Part shown: in pieces, positions 36,444 to 43,394 of the stretch
How the letters are laid out: every line of letters begins with the position of its first letter
How positions within the stretch are numbered: position 1 is the first letter of the stretch
Assembly: GCF_004348825.1 (NCBI RefSeq)
Contig: NZ_SMJU01000001.1
Coordinates: 310,001 to 374,000, forward strand
Length of the DNA stretch: 64,000 nt
Reading direction: 5' to 3'
From: Arundinibacter roseus
GTDB taxonomy: Bacteria > Bacteroidota > Bacteroidia > Cytophagales > Spirosomataceae
Program-made: the position numbers and the translations under genes
Notes under the pieces: generated by a model
Databases searched by the model: none
What the model was told of the DNA's origin: nothing
Seen by the model: only the letters and a program-made list of their open reading frames with translations

Positions 36444-37813
36444 CAAAGCCATTAGATGTTTTTTGCGAAATTCCTTGCCTAACTGAACAATCAAAACAGT
36501 TAGGTGGAGTTGCTTTGCAAAAAAAGTGGTTTAAGTCCGCAGATAAAAGAATTATCGGGCAATACCTACAGAAATTCATTGATTACAATTCTGAGCAATT
36601 TAAATTTCTTGGTGTTCAACCATATATAAAAGGCTCAGACCAAAGTACAGCACTAATATTCCGTTCATCTGGTTTCATTGGCTCTATTCCTTTGAGAGCT
36701 TCCGACACTGGAAAGCAAATTGGTGATTTTGTAGTTATGCCTAGGTTTACCGGGCGTGACAGATTTGAGGACTATATTGAAATTCTGAACCTACTAGGCA
36801 CGGAAATCAGTCCAGAGGTAATTGATAGCTTACCACTTGCATCAGGCAAGAATTTTAGACCGCCGTTGTATTTGGAAGCAGTCAAATTTATTGCCTCACT
36901 TGAAAAACTGAGAATGAGACCTTGGAGAAAGTTTGACAATGTTGAAAAGGTATCAAGTCAGCCTACTGGTCAAATCAATTGGACAAAATATATTAACAAT
37001 GAATACAAAGTAGAAAACAGATTAAAATTTCCGGCAAGAACAAATGTATTAAGTGAGTTTCATTCTGAATATTCAGAAATTAGATATGTCTTTGATATTT
37101 GTAAAAGTGAACTGCTTTCAGCAAACACACCACAGAGAATTAAGAATACTTTACGAACCAAATTGAGTTTCCTTGAAGAGCGTTTATATCATCATAAACC
37201 AAAAGCAATCTATAAAATCATAATTCGATTTTCCGATAGTCCAACTGTGAAAGCTTGTAAGGAACAAGCCAATAGGATTTTAAACTTTAACCTTGTAGAT
37301 AGCACTGCTTGGCGGGTTGACTTTTCAGATGTATTTGAAAAATTCATTCAACATATTTTTAAAGAAGCTGCAAAAGAAACTGGCGGACGACTTTATTCAA
37401 ATTTTAAGTTTCATTCTAGGACCTCGAAGCATTACTTATGGGAACTGAAACATATCGAACCGGACGCAATCTTTCAAAAAGAAAATGTTTTGGTATTTAT
37501 TGACGCTAAATACAAATCTAATTTATACAACAAGTTTGACCAAAGTGAAGTACTGAAAGAAGATCATAGACACGACTTACATCAAATAATGGCCTACTCT
37601 TCATTCAGTATGACAGATTTTAAATATGGATTTCTGTGTTACCCATCAGACCAAATTGAAATAAAAAGTATTCAATATAAAAACGGTATAAACGAAACGA
37701 CAAATACAATATTGATTTTAGGTGTCCCTTTAAGGAAAGGCAGCATTAACGAGACAAAAAGACTACTGACAAATGAACTTAACGAAATTGAAAGAAAAAC
37801 AACGAACCGGTAA
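36440..37813 (+). CDS. McrC-like nuclease subunit of a restriction module
   Basis: 457 residues. The C-terminal PD-(D/E)xK nuclease is visible as E300 in SDVFEKFIQ, PD at 341-342 and D355-A-K357 in LVFIDAKYKS. The N-terminal part should be the McrB-binding/stimulating region. It overlaps the McrB-like gene by 4 nt, so the two are translationally coupled. Together they form a type IV-like system expected to restrict modified DNA such as phage with methylated cytosine. Low GC and dyads downstream suggest acquisition by transfer. A LlaJI-like role, recognising a sequence in unmodified DNA, is an alternative. Confidence 0.88.
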   Translation: MTKPLDVFCEIPCLTEQSKQLGGVALQKKWFKSADKRIIGQYLQKFIDYNSEQFKFLGVQPYIKGSDQSTALIFRSSGFIGSIPLRASDTGKQIGDFVVMPRFTGRDRFEDYIEILNLLGTEISPEVIDSLPLASGKNFRPPLYLEAVKFIASLEKLRMRPWRKFDNVEKVSSQPTGQINWTKYINNEYKVENRLKFPARTNVLSEFHSEYSEIRYVFDICKSELLSANTPQRIKNTLRTKLSFLEERLYHHKPKAIYKIIIRFSDSPTVKACKEQANRILNFNLVDSTAWRVDFSDVFEKFIQHIFKEAAKETGGRLYSNFKFHSRTSKHYLWELKHIEPDAIFQKENVLVFIDAKYKSNLYNKFDQSEVLKEDHRHDLHQIMAYSSFSMTDFKYGFLCYPSDQIEIKSIQYKNGINETTNTILILGVPLRKGSINETKRLLTNELNEIERKTTNR

Positions 37814-37842
37814 CATCAGCTATACGCAAGCTGGGATTTCGT
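37802..37842. repeat. Nested dyad at the end of the mcrC-like gene
   Basis: Outer arms ACGAA / TTCGT and inner arms CAGCT / AGCTG form an imperfect cruciform. It begins inside the last codons of the mcrC-like gene, an arrangement reminiscent of integron attC sites, although canonical GTTRRRY/RYYYAAC core sites are not both present. Confidence 0.4.
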
Positions 37843-37846
37843 GCTT

Positions 37847-37901
37847 CGCAGGACAGGAAAGTTTTTCGTAGGAAGTTTAGTGGTTAAAATCCTTGCCTGC
37901 G
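37847..37901. repeat. Second dyad downstream of the restriction module
   Basis: Arms CGCAGG and CCTGCG, with partial continuation inward (ACAGG / CCTTG), separated by about 43 nt. Together with the adjacent dyads this suggests a structured boundary of the inserted module. Confidence 0.35.
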
Positions 37902-37924
37902 TGTAACTGAAAATCTTTTATTTT

Positions 37925-37954
37925 ACGAGCAGAAGTAGCAGCACTTCTGCTCGT
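37925..37954. terminator. Hairpin downstream of the restriction module
   Basis: Perfect 12-nt arms ACGAGCAGAAGT / ACTTCTGCTCGT with a 6-nt loop and short T-tracts on both sides. Likely a terminator before the DUF72 gene. Confidence 0.65.
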
Positions 37955-37987
37955 TTGGCCTTTTAGAAAAACACCTAATATTTCTTT

Positions 37988-38896
37988 ATGGATTTTGGTA
38001 AAGTAGACGACTTATCAACCATTGATTTTACCTTACCGGCGCCACATCCGTTAACTGCGCAGGTTCTGGCGAACTCGCCGAAGGTAGCTCAGCCGCAGAT
38101 TTTTGTGGGCCCGCCGGTATGGTCCAACAAAGAGTGGGTCGGCAAGATATATCCGTCTACTGCTCGCGAAAAAGATTTTTTGTACCATTATTCCCGGCAG
38201 TTCAATACTATTGAGCTTAACGTTACGCACTACCAAATTCCTTCCGAAACTACAATTGCCCGCTGGCGCGAAAGCGTTCCCAATCATTTTCGGTTTTGTC
38301 CAAAATGGCCACAATCTATCAGCCACGAGGCGCAATTGGTAAATGTTATGTTGCCGTCTACTCAGTTTGTTGAGGCTGTACAGGGATTGGGACCTGCCCT
38401 GGGCACTACTTTTTTGCAGCTCGGGCCTTCGTTCGATACGTCCAAATGGGCGGCTTTGGAAAATTTCCTCAAAGTCATTCCCGAAGGATTTCCACTGGCG
38501 GTGGAGTTTCGACATCCGGGCTGGTTTGAGGATCAGGCTCAATGGCAAAAAACAATGGACTATTTTCGGCAGCACAACATCGGAACGGTCATGTCTGACG
38601 TAGCCGGCCGCCGTGATGTGCTGCACATGTGCTTACCTACGCCCACGCTCGTGCTGCGATTTGTTGGCAACGATCTTCACCCAACCGATTACAGCCGCAC
38701 TGACGCCTGGATTGACCAACTAAAAAACTGGTTGAAAGACGGTTTACAGACTGCATATATATTCATTCACTGCGGTGAAAACACGCGCGCCCCGGAGCTA
38801 ACCCGCTATTGGATAGAAGAATTAAATGCCAAAACAGGATTATCAGTAGAATCGCCAATCATTCGGCCACAGGTTGTTCAGGGGAGTCTTTTTTAA
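37988..38896 (+). CDS. DUF72 (YecE-like) TIM-barrel protein
   Basis: 302 residues of the DUF72 family, whose biochemical role is unsettled. Diagnostic stretches are REKDFLYHYSRQFNTIELNVTHYQIPS, FRFCPKWPQSISHE, GTTFLQLGPSF, AVEFRHPGWF, and the C-terminal YIFIHCGENTRAPELTRYW. It is probably a cytoplasmic nuclease-like or hydrolase fold by family speculation only. It is located between the restriction module and the His leader. Confidence 0.9.
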   Translation: MDFGKVDDLSTIDFTLPAPHPLTAQVLANSPKVAQPQIFVGPPVWSNKEWVGKIYPSTAREKDFLYHYSRQFNTIELNVTHYQIPSETTIARWRESVPNHFRFCPKWPQSISHEAQLVNVMLPSTQFVEAVQGLGPALGTTFLQLGPSFDTSKWAALENFLKVIPEGFPLAVEFRHPGWFEDQAQWQKTMDYFRQHNIGTVMSDVAGRRDVLHMCLPTPTLVLRFVGNDLHPTDYSRTDAWIDQLKNWLKDGLQTAYIFIHCGENTRAPELTRYWIEELNAKTGLSVESPIIRPQVVQGSLF

Positions 38897-38930
38897 TCTG
38901 AATTTTCTATTTTCCTTAGGAAACTTTACT

Positions 38931-38938
38931 TACCTTTG
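38931..38938 (+). promoter_or_regulatory. -7 promoter box for the His leader
   Basis: TACCTTTG, an exact TAnnTTTG match, ends 4 nt before the leader ATG at 38943. A transcription start 5-7 nt downstream of the box would fall on or next to that ATG, implying a leaderless mRNA. Confidence 0.55.
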
Positions 38939-38942
38939 CGCC

Positions 38943-38993
38943 ATGATCACAACAACTACATACCATCATCGTCCGCATGTTATCTTTGGATAG
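38943..38993 (+). CDS. hisL: Histidine-operon leader peptide
   Basis: A 16-residue peptide MITTTTYHHRPHVIFG ending in TAG, too short for normal gene callers. It contains three His codons in five (CAT CAT CGT CCG CAT), right upstream of a terminator hairpin and then hisH-hisA-hisF. Stalling at His codons when histidyl-tRNA is scarce would be expected to favour transcription past the terminator. This is the well-known attenuator logic of his operons in other phyla; the peptide here is inferred from sequence only. Confidence 0.75.
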   Translation: MITTTTYHHRPHVIFG

Positions 38994-39056
38994 GGTTTGG
39001 GCACCTTGGTATTTAAATTGAATATGGTGTAATAAGGTTGAATACATAGTACCCCA

Positions 39057-39092
39057 GAAGCCCGATTCTTAACCGAGTCGGGCTTCGTTTTT
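39057..39092 (+). terminator. Attenuator terminator in the his leader
   Basis: Arms GAAGCCCGATTC (39057-39068) and GAGTCGGGCTTC (39075-39086), followed by G and five T. It sits between the leader peptide and hisH, about 93 nt before the hisH ATG. No clear antiterminator pairing was proven by eye. Confidence 0.8.
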
Positions 39093-39184
39093 AATGAGTT
39101 CAGCAAGCCGCACTACTCTTTTTTAAGCGGTATTTGTAAAATTTAACCCCCATTACTAGTGCCAATAGTGAAGAAAAAAACTCT

Positions 39185-39772
39185 ATGAAAACTGTCATCA
39201 TAAAATATAATGCAGGCAATGTGCAGTCGGTCATGTATGCACTTGACCGACTGGGCATTAGCTATCTTTATACCGACGAAGAGGAAGAAATTCGTTCCGC
39301 CGACAAAGTAATTTTTCCAGGTGTCGGCGAAGCTTCAACGGCTATGGCTTACCTCAAAAGCAAGAAACTGGATCAACTGATTCCTTCGCTCACCCAACCG
39401 GTGCTGGGCACCTGCGTAGGTATGCAGCTGATGTGTCGCTATTCGGAAGAGAACAACACAACCTGCATGGGTATTTTTGATGTGGATGTACAGCGCTTTC
39501 CGGTTGAGCCCGGCATGAAAGTACCCCACATGGGCTGGAATAATATCTTTGATTTCAAAGATCCTATTACTGCTCAGATTCCGACCAATGCGTACGTGTA
39601 TTTCGTACACAGCTACGCAGCGCCGGTTTGCGCCCATACCATTGCTACCTGCGAGTATATTCAGCCATTTAGCGCAATGCTGCACAAGGACAACTTTTAC
39701 GCGGCGCAGTTTCACTGCGAAATCAGTGGAAATATTGGTGAAAAAATCCTTCAAAATTTTCTGAACATGTAA
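39185..39772 (+). CDS. hisH: Imidazole glycerol phosphate synthase, glutaminase subunit
   Basis: 195-residue class I glutamine amidotransferase that delivers ammonia to HisF. The nucleophile is C77 in GTCVGMQLM, and the His/Glu partners are H177 and E179 in FHCEISGN. Oxyanion-region PGVGEA is also seen. It is the first structural gene after the attenuator; hisG, hisD, hisC and hisB, which often precede it in Bacteroidota operons, are absent here. It is followed 4 nt later by hisA. Confidence 0.96.
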   Translation: MKTVIIKYNAGNVQSVMYALDRLGISYLYTDEEEEIRSADKVIFPGVGEASTAMAYLKSKKLDQLIPSLTQPVLGTCVGMQLMCRYSEENNTTCMGIFDVDVQRFPVEPGMKVPHMGWNNIFDFKDPITAQIPTNAYVYFVHSYAAPVCAHTIATCEYIQPFSAMLHKDNFYAAQFHCEISGNIGEKILQNFLNM

Positions 39773-39776
39773 TCCT

Positions 39777-40496
39777 ATGTACATCATCCCGGCTATTGAT
39801 ATTATCGAAGGAAAATGTGTTCGCCTGACACAGGGCGATTACGGCCAAAAAAAGATCTACAACGAAAAGCCGCTCGAAGTAGCGATGCAATTTGAAGATG
39901 CAGGACTCACACGCCTGCACCTTGTGGATTTGGATGGAGCCAAAGCACGGAAAATAATCAACTGGAAAGTGCTGGAAATCATTGCCTCCAAAACTCGCCT
40001 GCACGTCGATTTTGGCGGTGGCGTACAGTCCGAAGAAGACATTCGGGTGGCGTTTGAATGCGGTGCCAAACAGGTGACGGGCGGCAGCGTGGCCGTTAAG
40101 CAGCCCGCACTTTTTGAACAGTGGCTTACCGAATTTGGCAGCGAGAAGATCATTTTGGGCGCAGATGCCAAAAACGAAAAAATAGCCGTTAGCGGCTGGG
40201 AAGAAGGAACGGAGCTTTGGATTTATGATTTTTTAGAAAAATACGTAGAAAAAGGCGTCCGCTACGCTATCAGCACGGATGTTGCCAAAGACGGCTTGCT
40301 GCAGGGCCCTTCGTTTGATTTGTACCGTACGATGCAGCAAAAATGCCCCGATCTGCACATCATTGCGAGCGGCGGGGTGAGCAACATGAAGGATATTGAA
40401 CAACTAGCCGAGATGAACCTGTACGGTGTCATTGTCGGAAAAGCTATATATGAAGGACGTGTAACGCTGAATGAATTACGTAAACTGAGCTACTGA
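39777..40496 (+). CDS. hisA: Phosphoribosylformimino-AICAR ribotide isomerase
   Basis: 239-residue half-barrel-duplicated TIM barrel catalysing the Amadori rearrangement of ProFAR to PRFAR. The catalytic Asp is D8 in [15 protein letters not shown], the second is in [13 protein letters not shown], and phosphate-binding loops are DFGGGVQSE and IIASGGVSN. It overlaps hisF by one base (TGATG), so the genes are translationally coupled. Confidence 0.97.
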   Translation: MYIIPAIDIIEGKCVRLTQGDYGQKKIYNEKPLEVAMQFEDAGLTRLHLVDLDGAKARKIINWKVLEIIASKTRLHVDFGGGVQSEEDIRVAFECGAKQVTGGSVAVKQPALFEQWLTEFGSEKIILGADAKNEKIAVSGWEEGTELWIYDFLEKYVEKGVRYAISTDVAKDGLLQGPSFDLYRTMQQKCPDLHIIASGGVSNMKDIEQLAEMNLYGVIVGKAIYEGRVTLNELRKLSY

Positions 40497-41284
40497 TGCT
40501 GACCAAACGCATTATTCCCTGCCTCGACGTCAAAGACGGACGTACCGTAAAAGGAGTCAATTTTGTTAATCTGCGTGACGCCGGAGATGCCGTAGAACTC
40601 GGTGCGCTCTACGCTGAACAGGGAGCCGACGAACTCGTTTTTCTGGATATTACCGCTACCGTGGAAGGCCGCAAAACATTTGCCGAGCTCGTCAAACGGG
40701 TGGCTCATACCATCAACATTCCGTTTACGGTAGGCGGCGGGATTTCGTCGATTGCGGATGTATCGACCCTGCTGCATGCCGGAGCCGACAAGGTATCCAT
40801 TAATTCGTCTGCCGTACGTACGCCCGAACTGATTGATCAGCTGGCACTTGAATTTGGCAGTCAATGCATTGTGGTAGCTATTGACACCCGCTTCATTCCT
40901 TACATTGAAGACTTTCCCGAAGCAGGCGGAGACCACATCGTGCACACTCACGGAGGCCGCACCCCTACTGAGCTACGTACGCTGGCCTGGGCCAAAGAAG
41001 TGGAGAACCGCGGAGCTGGCGAGCTTTTGCTTACTTCCATGGATACGGACGGCACCAAAAACGGGTTTGCGCTCGAACTTACCGCTACGGTTTCGGGCAA
41101 TGCCCGTATTCCGGTGATTGCCTCCGGAGGTGCGGGTACTATGCAGCATTTTCGGGATGTTTTCACTACCGGCAAGGCCGATGCTGGCCTGGCTGCCAGT
41201 ATTTTCCACTTTCGTGAAATAGACATTCCCGATCTGAAAAGCTACTTACAGCGGCAGGGACTGCCGATGCGCATGACCATCTAG
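40496..41284 (+). CDS. hisF: Imidazole glycerol phosphate synthase, cyclase subunit
   Basis: 262-residue TIM-barrel cyclase that uses ammonia from HisH to make imidazole glycerol phosphate and AICAR. Catalytic Asp residues are in [13 protein letters not shown] (D11) and [10 protein letters not shown]; phosphate loops are TVGGGIS and IASGGAGT. It is followed by a 219-bp inverted-repeat element before hisIE. Confidence 0.97.
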   Translation: MLTKRIIPCLDVKDGRTVKGVNFVNLRDAGDAVELGALYAEQGADELVFLDITATVEGRKTFAELVKRVAHTINIPFTVGGGISSIADVSTLLHAGADKVSINSSAVRTPELIDQLALEFGSQCIVVAIDTRFIPYIEDFPEAGGDHIVHTHGGRTPTELRTLAWAKEVENRGAGELLLTSMDTDGTKNGFALELTATVSGNARIPVIASGGAGTMQHFRDVFTTGKADAGLAASIFHFREIDIPDLKSYLQRQGLPMRMTI

Positions 41285-41360
41285 TTATTTTTATTACTGA
41301 TAAGTAGCTGTTAGGAATTAGGTTTTTAGCCATTAGGAACTATGTTATTGTAAATCAACA

Positions 41361-41393
41361 TTTTGTGATACGATTAAACATAATATAATTTTG
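41361..41393 (+). promoter_or_regulatory. Promoter for hisIE inside the MITE-like element
   Basis: TTTTG (TTG at 41363-41365), 20-nt spacer, then TAATTTTG (41386-41393), an excellent Bacteroidota consensus. The predicted start near 41399 lies inside the following palindrome. Confidence 0.6.
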
Positions 41394-41416
41394 CACAAAT
41401 ACTTAAGTATTTGTGC
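41393..41416. promoter_or_regulatory. Perfect 24-nt palindrome at the promoter start site
   Basis: Half-site GCACAAATACTT (41393-41404) is followed immediately by its exact complement. It overlaps the predicted transcription start, a natural position for a repressor operator. GCACAAATA recurs at 41453-41461. Confidence 0.5.
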
Positions 41417-41437
41417 ATATTTAGTTTTCATTAAATA

Positions 41438-41471
41438 GATAATCAAATAATGGCACAAATATTTGATTATC
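41438..41471. repeat. Inverted repeat before hisIE
   Basis: Perfect 12-nt arms GATAATCAAATA and TATTTGATTATC separated by 10 nt. Together with the 24-nt palindrome it makes the element highly structured. Confidence 0.6.
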
Positions 41472-41536
41472 AGCACAATAAATCACTAACGGCTAATAAC
41501 CTAAAAGCTAATAGCTACTTACATTCCTTTACCTGT

Positions 41537-42136
41537 ATGAATATAGACTTCAATAAATCTCCCGACGGACTCATTCCGGTAGTCATTCAGGATAGTCAAA
41601 CCAGCAAGGTGCTTATGCTTGGCTACATGAACGAAGAAGCGTTGGTCAAAACGCAAACCGAACAAAAAGTTACCTTTTTTAGCCGCAGCAAACAACGCCT
41701 GTGGACCAAAGGCGAAACCTCAGACAACTTTTTGTTTGTAGAGCAAATTCTGACGGACTGCGACGGAGACACGCTTTTGATCAAAGCCCGGCCCGCCGGC
41801 CCCACCTGCCACACGGGTGCCGATACTTGTTTTGAGGAAACAAACCGCGGTCAGGCTCAGTTTTTGAACTACCTTCAGCAGCAAATAATTCGTGATCGCA
41901 AGGCCAATCCTTCGGACACTTCTTACACAACTTCCCTCTTTAATAAAGGAGTAAATAAAATTGCGCAGAAGGTAGGCGAAGAAGCCGTGGAAGTAGTGAT
42001 TGAGGCGAAAGATCAAAACCACGACCTTTTCAAAGGTGAAGTAGCCGACCTGCTGTTTCATTTACTGGTACTTCTTGAACACAAAAACATTGATTTAGAC
42101 GAAGTAATTAGCGTACTTCGTAGCCGTCACCGTTAA
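41537..42136 (+). CDS. hisIE: Bifunctional phosphoribosyl-AMP cyclohydrolase / PR-ATP pyrophosphatase
   Basis: 199 residues from the ATG at 41537 (MNIDFNKSPDGLIPVV). The frame is open back to an ATG at 41450, but that extension is translated from the inverted-repeat element and has no family similarity. The HisI domain (about 1-105) has SRSKQRLWTKGETS, DCDGDTLL and the metal site GPTCHTGADTC. The HisE domain follows with SYTTSLFNKGVNKIAQKVGEEAVEVVIEA. It catalyses the second and third steps of histidine synthesis, and may be expressed from the promoter inside the element. Confidence 0.95.
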   Translation: MNIDFNKSPDGLIPVVIQDSQTSKVLMLGYMNEEALVKTQTEQKVTFFSRSKQRLWTKGETSDNFLFVEQILTDCDGDTLLIKARPAGPTCHTGADTCFEETNRGQAQFLNYLQQQIIRDRKANPSDTSYTTSLFNKGVNKIAQKVGEEAVEVVIEAKDQNHDLFKGEVADLLFHLLVLLEHKNIDLDEVISVLRSRHR

Positions 42137-42150
42137 TTATTCAACTATCC

Positions 42151-42486
42151 ATGAAACTATTAATACGATTAGTAATCAGCACTTTGGCCATTATCGTAGC
42201 CGCAAACCTACTCGATGGCGTGGTGGTTTCTGACCTTACCAGTGCTGTTGTCGCTGCCATTGTGCTGGGTTTGTTAAACACTTTTGTGAAGCCGGTTTTA
42301 CAAATCCTGGCGCTTCCCATCACTATTCTTACCCTCGGCTTATTTTATTTAGTCATTAACGTACTCATCATCTACTTTGCCGCAAGCCTGGTTGATGGGT
42401 TTGAGGTAACTGGATTCATTACAGCTTTGCTATTCGGATTGATTGTTTCGATCATTTCCGGAATTTTAGGAATGTTTCTGGATTAA
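42151..42486 (+). CDS. Phage-holin-family (PF04020-like) membrane protein
   Basis: 111 residues with about four hydrophobic helices. LLDGVVVSDLTSAVVAAIVLGLLNTFVKPVLQIL and the second half YFAASLVDGFEVTGF match the widespread YvlD/phage_holin_4_2 family, which despite the name is found in ordinary chromosomes and is probably an envelope protein. It begins 15 nt after hisIE, so it may be co-transcribed, without any metabolic relation. Confidence 0.85.
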   Translation: MKLLIRLVISTLAIIVAANLLDGVVVSDLTSAVVAAIVLGLLNTFVKPVLQILALPITILTLGLFYLVINVLIIYFAASLVDGFEVTGFITALLFGLIVSIISGILGMFLD

Positions 42487-42561
42487 AAAAACCTTACCCA
42501 AAATCATCCTGCCGCCTCCTTGGGCTCGGCGGGATGTTACCCTCATTAAAATCTGATTGGC

Positions 42562-42909
42562 ATGTTTCGACAAATCGAAGAAATCAGAGAAACTCTTTTT
42601 AAATATCTCGAAACCCGCATTGAGCTGTTTCAAATTGAGACCCGCGACCGCATTGAGCAACTGATTATCACCCTTTTATTTTTTTTGATCGGGGCTAGCT
42701 TCCTGATTGTGGTGTTGATTCTGAGCATTCTGCTGCTTGTGGCTTTGCTCAATCAATGGCTCGATAGCAGGTATGCAGGATATTTGATCATGATTGGTTT
42801 TTTTGCCGCCCTCGCTGGAATTTGGTTTGTCAAACGAACAGCTGTTCTGCTGTTTTTACGAAGAATCATTACAAAAGCAATGCAGGAAAAAGCCGGGACA
42901 GAGCTATAA
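42562..42909 (+). CDS. Holin-X-like membrane protein
   Basis: 115 residues: an N-terminal amphipathic, charged helix (IEEIRETLFKYLETRIELFQIETRDRIEQL) then two transmembrane helices (LFFLIGASFLIVVLILSILLLVALL and YLIMIGFFAALAGIWFV). This layout matches DUF1469/PF07332 (Actinobacterial holin X-like) proteins, function unknown. It is in a run of small membrane genes with 42151 and 42999. Confidence 0.78.
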   Translation: MFRQIEEIRETLFKYLETRIELFQIETRDRIEQLIITLLFFLIGASFLIVVLILSILLLVALLNQWLDSRYAGYLIMIGFFAALAGIWFVKRTAVLLFLRRIITKAMQEKAGTEL

Positions 42910-42998
42910 TTTAAGAGTTCAAAAGAAACGTTTAGGGGCAATTCATTACTTTTGACTAAATTTAACGATCTGTCCAACCCGGATTAATCCTTTGAAAA

Positions 42999-43394
42999 AT
43001 GAGCTTATTGAGCAAACATACGCAGCCATTTTCGTCTGATACGCACCGACAAAAGGAAGAATTAAAAGCCGAAGTCGACGAATTTCGTCAGCGGCTGGAC
43101 GCTCAGTGGGCCGATTTGCAGACCAATGCCCTGCACTATGGCAAACAGGCCCTGGTGATTGGAGGAGTCATTGCAAGTGTATATGTATTGCTGGAAGCCC
43201 TGCTTCCAAACGAAGAAGAAACCCAACCCATCCCTATGCCTGAGCGGCCTGCCCGTGTACAGAATCGGGATGAATTTCAGATTGGCAGTGCTCTGCGTAG
43301 CCTTGCCTGGACGCTCGCCGTTGGCTGGGCCCGTCAGCAACTATCTCATTATATTGAAGCAGAGAATAAACCGGATGCAGCAAGAGAATCATAA
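42999..43394 (+). CDS. Small protein of the holin-like cluster
   Basis: 131 residues, with a charged helical N-terminus (RQKEELKAEVDEFRQRLDAQWADLQTNALHYG), a hydrophobic helix (ALVIGGVIASVYVLLEALL), and a hydrophilic C-terminal segment ending in a weak amphipathic helix. No family recognised; the pattern resembles YtxH/DUF883-like partners that accompany holin-X genes. Its end overlaps the GGGP synthase start by 20 nt, implying coupling. Confidence 0.65.
   Translation: MSLLSKHTQPFSSDTHRQKEELKAEVDEFRQRLDAQWADLQTNALHYGKQALVIGGVIASVYVLLEALLPNEEETQPIPMPERPARVQNRDEFQIGSALRSLAWTLAVGWARQQLSHYIEAENKPDAARES

Larger units (their letters stand above)
41302..41520. mobile_element. MITE-like inverted-repeat element between hisF and hisIE
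   Basis: Terminal arms of 35 nt (41302-41336 and 41486-41520) are inverted copies agreeing at 29 of 35 positions by my hand alignment; both are built from TTAG-type units and end AAGTAGCT. The 219-bp interior encodes nothing but carries a promoter and two further palindromes. No transposase is present, so a non-autonomous (MITE-like) origin is an inference. No clear target-site duplication was seen. Confidence 0.65.

Noticed and set aside
41393-41471. Possible CRISPR-like repeats (GCACAAATA occurs twice)
   Set aside because: Only two short copies, no regular spacers and no cas genes; it is better explained as palindromes in a MITE-like element.
41450-41536. Longer N-terminus for HisIE starting at 41450
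   Set aside because: The added 29 residues come from the inverted-repeat element and have no HisI similarity; the ATG at 41537 gives the normal start.
42506-42535. Hairpin ATCCTGCCG/CGGCGGGAT between the two holin-like genes
   Set aside because: There is no T-run and the genes look like one operon; I did not call it a terminator.
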